Positions 43,224-51,561 of a stretch of 64,000 bases of DNA are shown here, one piece after another. The notes under the pieces were generated by a model that saw nothing but the letters and a program-made list of their open reading frames with translations, made no database searches and had not been told where the DNA came from. The DNA is from Marivibrio sp040218065 (GTDB lineage: Bacteria > Pseudomonadota > Alphaproteobacteria > UBA8366 > Aestuariispiraceae). Each line of letters opens with the position of its first letter. Positions within the stretch are counted from its first letter, which is position 1. The position numbers were made by a program, and so were the translations under genes. Location: NCBI RefSeq assembly GCF_040218065.1, contig NZ_JAVJQE010000005.1, positions 124,001 through 188,000 on the forward strand, read 5' to 3'.

Positions 43224-44300
43224 TCATCTGAGCGGCGGAGCGTAGATCAGGCCGCCCTCGGTCCATAGCGCATTCAGGCCCCGGTCGACCTTCAGCGCGG
43301 ATCCTGCGCCCAGATTGCGCGCGTAGATCTCGCCGTAATTGCCCACCGCCTCGATCGCGCGGCGGGCCCACCCGTCGTCTAATTTGAACAAGGCGCCCAC
43401 CCCCTCGTCGAGGCCGAGCAGCCGGCGAACCTCCGGATTTTCACTCGTGGCGAACGAGTCGAGCGCGCCGCTGGAGAGGCCGTGCTCCTCCGCCAGGATC
43501 AGCGCGAAAACCGTCCATTGCACGATGTCGAACCAATCCTCGTCGTCGGTGCGCGTCGCCGGTCCAAGCGGTTCTTTCGAGACCACGTCGTCCAACAAGA
43601 CGTAGTCGCTCGGATCGGCCGCGCGGTTGAGCCGTTGCGAGACCAGCGCCACGCGATCCTGGGAGAGCAAATCGCACTCGCGCGAGAAGAAGGAGGAGTA
43701 GACGCCCTCCGAACTGTCATACGCCTTGATGACGAGCCCGGGATGGCGGGTGCGGACCAATTCTTCCAGAGTGCGGATGGTCGTGGTGTTGCGGCTGACG
43801 CAGACGCTCGCCTCCCCCACCTCGTCCAGGCGCGTCACGCCCAGATCGCGATGCGCCAGGAAGCCTTGCCCGTCGTAATAGATCGGGTGGGTGAAGGCGA
43901 GGCCGAGCTCCGTATCGCGGGTCGCCGTCCAGGTGGTGTTCGCCATCAGCACGTCGAACGCGTCCGAGGTCAACGCCTCGAAGCGCACGACGTAATTGAC
44001 CTCCACCCAGTCCACAGCCTCCGGATCGCCGACGACGGCGGCGGCCAAAGCGCGGCAGAAATCGGGGAAGAAGCCGACCCAACGTCCGGTCTCGTCGATC
44101 TCGGAGACGCCGACGCCGCTGCGGATCACCCCGCAGCGCAGCAGGCCGCTCTGCTTGATGCGCTCCAGCGTCCCGCCTTGGTGCATGTCGGCGCGCGCCT
44201 GGTTCGGCGCGAGGGTCGGCGCGAACAGCAGCCCGAGGCCCACCGCCGCGGCGAGCCCCGCCATCCGACCGGCGCCTCCCATACCGCCTCGCCTTCGCAT
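43224..44300 (-). CDS. Amino-acid-type periplasmic binding protein (AapJ-like), orphan
   Basis: A 358-residue solute-binding protein. A signal peptide (GLAAAVGLGLLFAPTLAPN) ends near ARA-DM at residues 35-37. GTLERIKQSGLLRCGV starts the mature family-3 domain, and WVGFFPDFCRALAAAVVGDP, NTTWTATRDTELGLAFTHPI and SVCVSRNTTTIRTLEEL match general L-amino-acid binding proteins. No permease or ATPase gene is nearby. Instead a TorS-like kinase follows by 37 bp, so it may be the ligand-binding partner of the kinase. The ATG at 44300 is chosen for the signal peptide. Confidence 0.85.
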   Translation of the reverse strand: MRRRGGMGGAGRMAGLAAAVGLGLLFAPTLAPNQARADMHQGGTLERIKQSGLLRCGVIRSGVGVSEIDETGRWVGFFPDFCRALAAAVVGDPEAVDWVEVNYVVRFEALTSDAFDVLMANTTWTATRDTELGLAFTHPIYYDGQGFLAHRDLGVTRLDEVGEASVCVSRNTTTIRTLEELVRTRHPGLVIKAYDSSEGVYSSFFSRECDLLSQDRVALVSQRLNRAADPSDYVLLDDVVSKEPLGPATRTDDEDWFDIVQWTVFALILAEEHGLSSGALDSFATSENPEVRRLLGLDEGVGALFKLDDGWARRAIEAVGNYGEIYARNLGAGSALKVDRGLNALWTEGGLIYAPPLR

Positions 44301-44478
44301 GAAGTCCGTCTCCTCGCCTGCTCGGGCCGTCTCGCCCGCCTGTCGATCCGACGACGCGTTGCAGCCCTTAAGCCTGCAGCCTAGCACGCGCGCGCTGGGC
44401 GCGGTATTCCGCCGCGTCGCTCGCGGCCCGCGGTTTCAGACGCTTAACAATATGGGGCGGGGCTGGTTAACGCGCGGT

Positions 44479-45111
44479 TTACGCCTCTTCGAGCGGCGCG
44501 GCCTCGTCCTCCGCCGTCAGGTGGCGCAGCAGGGCCTTGGCGTCCGGCCCGCTCCAATCGGCGAGTCCGGCCAGATAGCCGACCGTCCGTCCGCGCTTGT
44601 CGACGGCGAAGGTGGTCGGCAGGCCGCGCACGCCCATGTCGCGGCCGAGGGTCAGTTTAGGATCGTAGTAGAGCGGCAGAGCCGGCAGGCCCAGCCGATC
44701 GCGAACGAAGGGCTCGGCGACCTCGGGGCCGCCGCGATCCTGGCTGATCGCCAGCACCGTGAAGTCCGGCCCGCCCAGGTCGTCCTGCAAGGCGGCCAAA
44801 TAGGGCATCTCCTTGATGCAGGGCGCGCACCAGGTGGCCCAGAAATTGACCAGCAGCGTCCGGCCGCGAAAATCGCTGAAATGGCGCACGGCGCCGTCGG
44901 CGTCGAAGAAGGGGGCGTCGCTCGCCGGACGGCGGCGCTTCAGCAGCACGAAGCCTTGCATGGCGCCGGCCGTGGGCGGATAGTCCGCGGCGTCCGCCGG
45001 GTGCGGGCCGCCCGCCAGGAACGGCGCGGCGACGGCGGCGCCGGCCGTGAGCAACGCGCGTCGGCGCGTCACCGGGCGACCCCGGCGGCCGGGCGGGTCA
45101 GAGGCGATCAT
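44479..45111 (-). CDS. TlpA/ResA-family thiol-disulfide protein
   Basis: A 210-residue exported thioredoxin-fold protein. The N-terminus has two Arg and a hydrophobic run (RRRALLTAGAAVAAPFLAGG) that could be a Tat or Sec signal. The redox motif is WATWCAPCIKEMPYLAALQ (CxxC with AP), and the cis-Pro loop is GLPTTFAVDKRG. It is divergent from argH, as often seen in alphaproteobacteria. It may serve cytochrome c maturation. The ATG at 45111 is chosen because upstream residues overlap the argH promoter region. Confidence 0.88.
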   Translation of the reverse strand: MIASDPPGRRGRPVTRRRALLTAGAAVAAPFLAGGPHPADAADYPPTAGAMQGFVLLKRRRPASDAPFFDADGAVRHFSDFRGRTLLVNFWATWCAPCIKEMPYLAALQDDLGGPDFTVLAISQDRGGPEVAEPFVRDRLGLPALPLYYDPKLTLGRDMGVRGLPTTFAVDKRGRTVGYLAGLADWSGPDAKALLRHLTAEDEAAPLEEA

Positions 45112-45218
45112 GGACGAACGGTCTCCTGTCAGGGTAAGACGACGCGCAACGGTATAGGGCCGCGCCGGCGTCGGGCAAGATGCGCGCGGTCGCATAAAGG
45201 ATCAGGATTAGGATCGGG

Positions 45219-46601
45219 ATGAGCGCGAACGAAATGTGGGGCGGACGCTTCGCCGCCGGGCCGGCTGCGGTGATGCAGGAGATCAACGCGTCGATTGACG
45301 TCGACCGGCGCTTCGCGACCGAGGATATTCGCGGCTCCAAGGCGCATGCGTCGATGTTGGCCGCGCAGGGGATCATCGCGGAGGCCGATCGCGACGCTAT
45401 TCTGGACGGCCTCACGCGGATCGAGGCGGAGATCGGCGAAGGCCGTTTCGCCTTCAAGGCGGAGCTCGAAGACATCCACATGAATGTCGAGGCGCGCCTG
45501 AAAGAGCTGATCGGCGAGCCGGCCGGGCGCCTGCACACAGCGCGCAGCCGGAACGACCAAGTCGCGACCGACTTTCGCCTGTGGCTGCGCGGCGCGATCG
45601 ACGGGCTGGAGGCCGCGATGGCCGATCTCCAGCGCGCCTTGATCGAGCGGGCGGAGGCGTCCGCCGACGTGCTCATGCCGGGCTACACCCACCTGCAGGC
45701 GGCGCAGCCCGTGACCTTCGGCCATCATCTGATGGCCTATGTCGAGATGGTGGGGCGCGACCGGGGCCGGATGGCCGATTGCCGAAAGCGCCTCAATGAA
45801 TGCCCGCTGGGCGCGGCGGCGCTGGCCGGGACCAGTTTCCCGATCGACCGGGAGGCGACGGCCCGTGCGCTCGATTTCGACCGGCCGACGTTGAATTCGA
45901 TGGACAGCGTTGCCGCCCGCGACTTCGCGCTGGAGTTCCTGGCCGCCGCCTCGATCCACGCCACGCACCTCTCGCGTCTGGCGGAAGAGATCGTGATTTG
46001 GATGTCGGAGCCGTTCGGCTTCATTACGCTCTCCGACGCCTTCACCACCGGCAGTTCGATCATGCCGCAGAAGAAGAACCCGGACGCGGCCGAGCTGGTG
46101 CGCGCCAAACCGGGCCGCATTCTGGGCGCCTTCGTCGCGCTGTCGAGCGTGATGAAGGGACTGCCGATGACCTACGGCAAGGACATGCAGGAGGACAAGG
46201 AGCCCGTCTTTGACGCCGCCGACAGCCTGATGCTGGCGGTCGCGGCGATGGCCGGCATGGTCGACGACATGCGCCCGAACGCGGACAATATGCGCGCGGC
46301 GTTGCTTAAAGGCTTTCCGACCGCGACCGATCTGGCGGATTGGTTGGTGCGCGTCCTCGGCCTGCCGTTCCGCGAGGCGCATCACGTCACCGGCGCGCTG
46401 GTGCGCACGGCGGAGGAGACGGGCTGCGGTCTGGCCGATCTGTCGTTGGCGACGATGCAGGCGGTGGAAGGGCGGATCACCGAAGATATATACTCGGTCC
46501 TCACGCCGGAGGCCTCGGCGGCCAGCCGGACGAGTTTGGGCGGAACCGCGCCCGACAATGTGCGCGCCGCCGCCGAAGTGGCGCGCGAGCGGTTCCTATG
46601 A
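45219..46601 (+). CDS. argH: Argininosuccinate lyase
   Basis: A 460-residue member of the fumarase/aspartase superfamily, making arginine and fumarate. It begins MWGGRF after a short lead. Signatures are TARSRNDQVATDFRLW, PGYTHLQAAQPVTFGHHL and the mobile loop GSSIMPQKKNPDAAELVR. It is the first of an argH-lptM-lysA series. Confidence 0.97.
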   Translation: MSANEMWGGRFAAGPAAVMQEINASIDVDRRFATEDIRGSKAHASMLAAQGIIAEADRDAILDGLTRIEAEIGEGRFAFKAELEDIHMNVEARLKELIGEPAGRLHTARSRNDQVATDFRLWLRGAIDGLEAAMADLQRALIERAEASADVLMPGYTHLQAAQPVTFGHHLMAYVEMVGRDRGRMADCRKRLNECPLGAAALAGTSFPIDREATARALDFDRPTLNSMDSVAARDFALEFLAAASIHATHLSRLAEEIVIWMSEPFGFITLSDAFTTGSSIMPQKKNPDAAELVRAKPGRILGAFVALSSVMKGLPMTYGKDMQEDKEPVFDAADSLMLAVAAMAGMVDDMRPNADNMRAALLKGFPTATDLADWLVRVLGLPFREAHHVTGALVRTAEETGCGLADLSLATMQAVEGRITEDIYSVLTPEASAASRTSLGGTAPDNVRAAAEVARERFL

Positions 46602-46627
46602 GACGATCGGCGAAGGAGGGCGCGGCG

Positions 46628-46837
46628 ATGGCTGAGCGCAAGAAGCGGGCGGATCGCCCCATCGACCGACGCGCCGCGGGCCGCCTGGCGCTGGCGGGCG
46701 GCGCGGCGCTTTTGCTCGCCGCCTGCGGCAAGAAGGGCCCGCCGCAGGCGCCGCCCGGCGATCCGGCGCCCTATCCGCGCACTTATCCGCAAGGCGCGAC
46801 GCCTAACCCAAACAGCGATCCGGACAGTGCGTTATGA
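46628..46837 (+). CDS. lptM: LptM-like lipoprotein
   Basis: A 69-residue lipoprotein. A charged N-terminus and hydrophobic run lead to the lipobox LLLAAC, with Cys33 as the lipidation site, followed by GKKGPPQAPP, typical of LptM (formerly YifL), which assists LptD oxidation. The ATG at 46628 has an AAGGAGGG site 7 bp upstream, better than the ATG at 46598. Its place between argH and lysA matches many proteobacteria. The stop overlaps the lysA start. Confidence 0.88.
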   Translation: MAERKKRADRPIDRRAAGRLALAGGAALLLAACGKKGPPQAPPGDPAPYPRTYPQGATPNPNSDPDSAL

Positions 46838-48171
46838 ATCATTTCGAGTACCGCGCCGGCGCGCTGCACGTCGAAGGGGTCCCGCTGGCGCGCATCGCGG
46901 AGGAGGTGGGCACGCCCGTCTACGTCTATTCGACGGCGACGCTTACCCGACATTACCGCGTTTTCGCCGATCCGTTCGCCGAACAGGAGTTGGACGCCAC
47001 CGTCTGCTTCGCGGTGAAGGCGAACAGCAATCTCGCGGTGATCGCCACGCTGGCGCGCCTCGGCGCCGGGGCGGACGTGGTCTCGGAAGGCGAGCTGCGC
47101 CGCGCGCTGGCCGCCGGCGTCCCGCGTGAGAAGATCGTCTTCTCCGGCGTAGGCAAGACGGCCGCGGAACTCGCCTTCGCGCTGGAGACGGGCATCAAGC
47201 AGATCAATGTGGAAAGTCTGCCCGAGCTTGAAACGCTGAGCCAAGTGGCGACGAGCCTGGGCGTCACCGCTCAGATCGCAATCCGAATCAATCCCGACGT
47301 CGACGCGAAGACCCACGCCAAGATCTCCACCGGCAAGAAGGAGAACAAGTTCGGCGTCGATTTGATCGACGCGCCGGACGCGTTCCGCCGGGCGGCTGAG
47401 CTGCCGGGCCTCTCGCCGGTCTCGATCGCGGTCCATATCGGCAGCCAGCTGACCGACCTCGCCCCCTATCGCGCCGCCTTCGAACGCGTGGCCGAGCTGA
47501 CCCGCGCGCTGCAGGCCGAGGGGATCGACATCGCGCATCTCGACCTCGGCGGCGGCCTCGGCATTCCCTACGACGCCGAGGCTCCGCCGCCGCCGGACGC
47601 CTATGCGCGGGTGGTGAAGGAGACGGTGGGCGACCTCGGCCTGCCGATCATGCTGGAGCCGGGGCGCCTCATCGTCGGCAACGCGGGCGTGCTGCTTTCC
47701 CGCGCCCTGTTCGTGAAGCCCGGACGCGAGAAGACTTTCCTCATCCTCGACGCCGCGATGAACGATCTGATCCGTCCGGCGCTCTACGACGGCCATCATG
47801 GGATTCGCCCGGTCAAACAGCCGGCCGCGCCCGCTGAGACGATCGCCTATGACGTGGTCGGTCCGGTCTGCGAGAGCGGCGACACCTTCGCGGTCGCCCG
47901 CGCCCTGCCGAAAATCGAGGCGGGCGAGCTCGTGGTCTTCGACAGCGCCGGGGCCTACGGCGCGGTCATGGCGTCCACCTACAACAGCCGGCTTCTGGCG
48001 CCCGAGGTGCTGGTCGACGGCGACCGCTACGCCGTGGTGCGTCCGCGTCAGACCTATGAGGAGCTGTTGGGGCTTGATAGGATGCCGGACTGGTTGAAGC
48101 CGGAGGCGGGGGCGCTATCCTCCCTCTCCGACGACGAGCCGCCCCGGAGGGCGGCGGGAGCCGACGGATGA
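46834..48171 (+). CDS. lysA: Diaminopimelate decarboxylase
   Basis: A 445-residue fold-III PLP enzyme forming lysine. The PLP lysine is in CFAVKANSNLAVI, the loop HIGSQLTDL and GGGLGIPY are conserved, and PVCESGDTFA carries the catalytic Cys from the partner subunit. YTTEELLG-like residues near the end read YEELLGLDRMPDWL. The start and stop both overlap neighbouring genes (ATGA). Confidence 0.97.
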   Translation: MNHFEYRAGALHVEGVPLARIAEEVGTPVYVYSTATLTRHYRVFADPFAEQELDATVCFAVKANSNLAVIATLARLGAGADVVSEGELRRALAAGVPREKIVFSGVGKTAAELAFALETGIKQINVESLPELETLSQVATSLGVTAQIAIRINPDVDAKTHAKISTGKKENKFGVDLIDAPDAFRRAAELPGLSPVSIAVHIGSQLTDLAPYRAAFERVAELTRALQAEGIDIAHLDLGGGLGIPYDAEAPPPPDAYARVVKETVGDLGLPIMLEPGRLIVGNAGVLLSRALFVKPGREKTFLILDAAMNDLIRPALYDGHHGIRPVKQPAAPAETIAYDVVGPVCESGDTFAVARALPKIEAGELVVFDSAGAYGAVMASTYNSRLLAPEVLVDGDRYAVVRPRQTYEELLGLDRMPDWLKPEAGALSSLSDDEPPRRAAGADG

Positions 48172-50834
48172 CCGATGCGCCGAACCGGGGGGATGACGCG
48201 GCGCGCTCGACCGAGCGCGGACCCGACGATCGCCCCGGTTTGACGCGGGCCGGCGGGGAAGATGCGACGCGGCGCGCCGGAGAGGGCGCCGTGGCGCGAC
48301 GCCTCGCGCTGTCCTGGGCGGCCCTGGCCTGGGAGCGCGCCTGGGCCGAATTGTGGGCTCCGACGGCGCTCTTCGCGCTGTTTCTCGCGCTCGCGATTTC
48401 CGGCCTGTTGCCGGCCCTCGGATTCTGGGGACACGTCGGCGCGCTGACGCTCTTCGCGCTGGTCTTCATCGTCCTGGCGATCCGGGCCGTGCGGCGGTTG
48501 ACGGCGCCGAGCGACCTGGCGGCCCGTCGGCGGCTTGAGCGGATCAACGATCTGGGAGACCGACCGCTGGAGGCGCTGGCCGACCGGCCGAGCGACCCGA
48601 GCCCGCAGGCCCAGGCGCTGTGGGCCGAACATCGCCGTCGGGCGGCCGCGCGGATCGCCGCCTTGAAGGTCGGCGCGCCGAGCCCGCGGATCGCCGGACG
48701 CGATCCGAAGGCGCTGCGGCTTCTCGCCTTCACCGCCTTGGGGGCCGCGTTGCTGGCGTCCGGCGGGCAGAGCGCGACGCGCCTCGCCGACGCCTTCGTC
48801 CCCCGGATCGTAGACGCCAAGGCCGCCGCCCAGGTCGCGGTCGACGCCTGGATCGCGCCGCCGGAGTATACTGGCCTCGCGCCGATCTATCTCGACCGCA
48901 CCGGAGTGCGGGAGGAGGCGCCCGAGACGGCCTCCGCGACGGCGGGGGGCGCGGACGCGTCGGGGTCGGAGACGATCGCGGCGCCGGTCGGGGCCGTCTT
49001 GGCGCTGCGCGTCGCCAACGCGCCGGCCGAGCCGGTGCTGCGCGGCCCGGACGGGATCGAGATCGGTTTCGAGCCGTTCGGCCCCGAGGCCCGCAGGCTT
49101 GAGACCGAGCTCGCCGTCGAGGGTCTCTATCGCCTCGATGTCGCCGGTCAGGCCGCGGCCGAATGGCGCATCGCGCTGACGCCCGACCGCGCGCCGACGA
49201 TCGCCGTAACCGAAGAGCCTTTCACGACGCCGCAGTTGGCGCTGCGCCTCACCTATGTCGGCGCGGACGACTACGGGGTGACGCGCGTCTCGGCCGCCTT
49301 CGCGCGCGTCGGCGGACCGGGCGCCGATTCAGAGCGGCTGACGGTCGACCTGCCGGCCCCCGGCGCGGCGCGCAACGGCGAGGCGCTCACCAGCTACCGC
49401 GACTTCACGGCCCATCCTTGGGCCGGCGGCGACGTTATGATGACGCTGAGCGCCGAAGACGCGATCGGCCAGACGGGGGAGAGCGAGCCGATCCGCCTCA
49501 CCCTGCCGCAGCGGGTCTTCCAACATCCGGTCGCCCAAGCGATCGTCGATTTCCGCCGGCAGCTCGCCTGGGATCCCGTCGCCAACCGCGAGGCGGTGCG
49601 CGACGGCCTCGACGCCGTCGCCTGGAACACCCCCGCCTATGGCGACGATGCGGCGGTCTTCCTGTCGCTCAACGCCGCCGTGCGGCGCCTCGACCTCGAT
49701 CGCCGGGGGCGCGAGCCCTCGGAGGCGGTCGTCGACGCGATCATCCAGCAGCTGTGGGAGACGGCGCTCTACATCGAGGACGGCGGCGCCTCGCTGGCCC
49801 TCGAGCGGCTGCGCGCGGCCGAGCGCGCGCTGCAGGAAGCCTTGGAGCGCGACGCCGACATGGCGGAGCTGGAGCGCCTGATGGACGAGCTGCAACAGGC
49901 CATGCAGGAGTATATGCAGGCCATGGCCGAGCAGTTGCAGCAGATGCAGGAGCGCGGCGAACAGCCGCCGATGATCGACCCGGAAAGTCTGGCGAACAGC
50001 GTCACGCCGCAGGATCTGAACGACATGATGGAGCAGATCCGCGAGATGATGCGCAACGGCATGAAGGACGCCGCGCAGCAGATGCTGAGCCAGCTGCAAC
50101 AGATGATGGAGAACATGCGCGCCGGCGTGCAGCCCCAGATGTCGCCGCAGGCGCGCGAGGCGATGGACATGATGCAGGACCTGCAGGACGTCATGCAGGG
50201 CCAGCAGGAGCTGATGGACCGCACCTTCCAGCAGTCGCAGCAGGGCGACCAGGGCATGCAGGGCCAGAACGGCATGTCCGACCTGCCGAGCGAAAATCAG
50301 CGCCAGAACCGCAACGGCTCCGGGCGGATGAACGGGCAGGCGCCCTCGCCGGACGCGGCCCTTCAGGAGGCGCTGCGCCGTCAGCTGGGCGACGTCATGC
50401 GCCGCTTCGGCGAGATGATGGGGGACATCCCCGACGCCTTCGGCAATGCGGAAGGCGAGATGCGCCAGTCGACCGACCAGCTGCGCCAAGGCCGCCCGGG
50501 CGAGGCCGTCGGCCCGCAGGGCCGCGCGATGGACCAGCTGCGCTCCGCCGCCGAGGCCGCGCGCGAGGCGATGATGGAGCGCTTCGCCCAGCAGCCCGGC
50601 ATGGGCCAGCAGATGACCGGCGGCGAGGGCGGCATGGAGGGGACCGATCCGCTCGGCCGGCGGCCGTCCGACACTTACCGCGGCGCCGCCGACGGCCAGG
50701 TCGAGGTGCCGAGCGCAACCGAAATGCAGCGCTCCCGGGAGATCCGCGACGAACTCCGCCGCCGCGCCGGCGACCGCGCCCGACCCGACCTCGAACTCGA
50801 CTATTTCGACCGGCTGCTCGATCAGTTCCGCTGA
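48168..50834 (+). CDS. DUF4175 / TIGR02302-family membrane protein
   Basis: An 888-residue protein. Two N-terminal membrane spans (about 58-110) and a third near 185-200 precede an extracytoplasmic region (about 220-490). The last third is rich in Met, Gln and Asp (MQAMAEQLQQMQERGEQPP, MMRNGMKDAAQQML), probably coiled coil. The final YFDRLLDQF is typical of the family. The function is not known; related genes commonly follow lysA in alphaproteobacteria. It overlaps the lysA stop. Confidence 0.88.
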   Translation: MTDAPNRGDDAARSTERGPDDRPGLTRAGGEDATRRAGEGAVARRLALSWAALAWERAWAELWAPTALFALFLALAISGLLPALGFWGHVGALTLFALVFIVLAIRAVRRLTAPSDLAARRRLERINDLGDRPLEALADRPSDPSPQAQALWAEHRRRAAARIAALKVGAPSPRIAGRDPKALRLLAFTALGAALLASGGQSATRLADAFVPRIVDAKAAAQVAVDAWIAPPEYTGLAPIYLDRTGVREEAPETASATAGGADASGSETIAAPVGAVLALRVANAPAEPVLRGPDGIEIGFEPFGPEARRLETELAVEGLYRLDVAGQAAAEWRIALTPDRAPTIAVTEEPFTTPQLALRLTYVGADDYGVTRVSAAFARVGGPGADSERLTVDLPAPGAARNGEALTSYRDFTAHPWAGGDVMMTLSAEDAIGQTGESEPIRLTLPQRVFQHPVAQAIVDFRRQLAWDPVANREAVRDGLDAVAWNTPAYGDDAAVFLSLNAAVRRLDLDRRGREPSEAVVDAIIQQLWETALYIEDGGASLALERLRAAERALQEALERDADMAELERLMDELQQAMQEYMQAMAEQLQQMQERGEQPPMIDPESLANSVTPQDLNDMMEQIREMMRNGMKDAAQQMLSQLQQMMENMRAGVQPQMSPQAREAMDMMQDLQDVMQGQQELMDRTFQQSQQGDQGMQGQNGMSDLPSENQRQNRNGSGRMNGQAPSPDAALQEALRRQLGDVMRRFGEMMGDIPDAFGNAEGEMRQSTDQLRQGRPGEAVGPQGRAMDQLRSAAEAAREAMMERFAQQPGMGQQMTGGEGGMEGTDPLGRRPSDTYRGAADGQVEVPSATEMQRSREIRDELRRRAGDRARPDLELDYFDRLLDQFR

Positions 50835-50850
50835 GCGCAGTCGCCGGCGC

Positions 50851-50883
50851 CCCTTCCCACCTCCGCCGTAAAGGGGGGAGGCT
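50851..50883 (+). repeat. Intergenic repeat family 3, copy A
   Basis: A 33-bp hairpin element, CCCTTCCCACCTCCGCC then AAGGGGGGAGGC. Related to the copies at 57586-57664 and 63504-63579. Confidence 0.65.
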
Positions 50884-50947
50884 TCGGGCCTGCGCGACGC
50901 CGCCGCCTCCGCCCGTCATCGGGGCGCCCGTCTTCATTTAAAACGGT

Positions 50948-51045
50948 TGTCATCCCGGCCGAAGCGCAGCGGAGAGCCGGGATCTCGAGGAACGAGCGTT
51001 GTTCGCGAGATCCCGGGTCGGCCTGACGGCCGCCCGGGACGACAT
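50948..51045 (+). repeat. Intergenic repeat family 1, copy B
   Basis: About 98 bp, reverse complement of the copy at 9424-9520. It opens with TGTCATCCCGGCCGAAGCGC and closes with GGCCGCCCGGGACGACAT. Its two arms are CCGG-rich palindromes. Confidence 0.75.
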
Positions 51046-51165
51046 CCTTCGTTACGACCGAGCGCCGAGGGGATCTTCCTGTCGGAAGATCGCGCACCCT
51101 CGTCCACCCTTCTCCCCACGGAGCGCTGCTGTCCGGAAAGACGCCGGAGCGCCTTTAGACGCCGA

Positions 51166-51211
51166 CCTCGTCCTTCGAGACGGGCGCTGGCGCGCCCGCC
51201 TCAGGATGAGG
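51166..51211 (-). repeat. Intergenic repeat family 2, copy A
   Basis: A 46-bp imperfect hairpin, CCTCGTCCTTCGAGACGGGC then GCCTCAGGATGAGG at the end. It lies in inverted orientation to copy B, 41 bp away. The spacer has the direct repeat AAGCACTTA at 51228 and 51242. Confidence 0.8.
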
Positions 51212-51252
51212 TCTTGAGCCTTTTATCAAGCACTTATTATTAAGCACTTAGC

Positions 51253-51298
51253 CCTCATCCTGAGGAGCGGCCGACAGGCCGCGTCTCGAAGGACGAGG
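51253..51298 (+). repeat. Intergenic repeat family 2, copy B
   Basis: A 46-bp element opening CCTCATCCTGAGGAGCGGCC, loop GACA, and closing GGCCGCGTCTCGAAGGACG. Together with copy A it makes a long inverted repeat of about 130 bp. Confidence 0.8.
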
Positions 51299-51561
51299 GC
51301 GCGGTTGAGCAAGGCTCCGAAGGCCTGTCCCGCGTCGCCGCGACGTGGGGGCCAGAAACTGCGCGGCGTCATGGCCCTGAGCCGCAGATTTTCCCGGACA
51401 GCCGTGCGCGGGAGCGGGGAGAAGGACCGGCGCTATCGCGCCGTCTCCCCCGCCGCCCCTCTGCCCCCGAGAAGGAGACGGAAAAAAGCGCCCGCCTTCC
51501 GCTTTCCCCGCCCGCCCTTGCTCGGTTAAGCTGCACCGCACGGGGCGAGAGGGGGAGTGGC

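Larger units (their letters stand above)
50835..51561. other. Repeat-rich intergenic region
   Basis: About 727 bp with no convincing gene. It is a patchwork of repeat copies: family 3 at 50851, family 1 at 50948, and an inverted pair of family 2 at 51166 and 51253. The remainder is GC-rich and I see nothing else in it. Confidence 0.7.

Noticed and set aside
50835..51561. A CRISPR array in the repeat-rich gap.
   Set aside because: Repeat copies are few, differ in family and orientation, and lack regular spacers; no cas gene is present.
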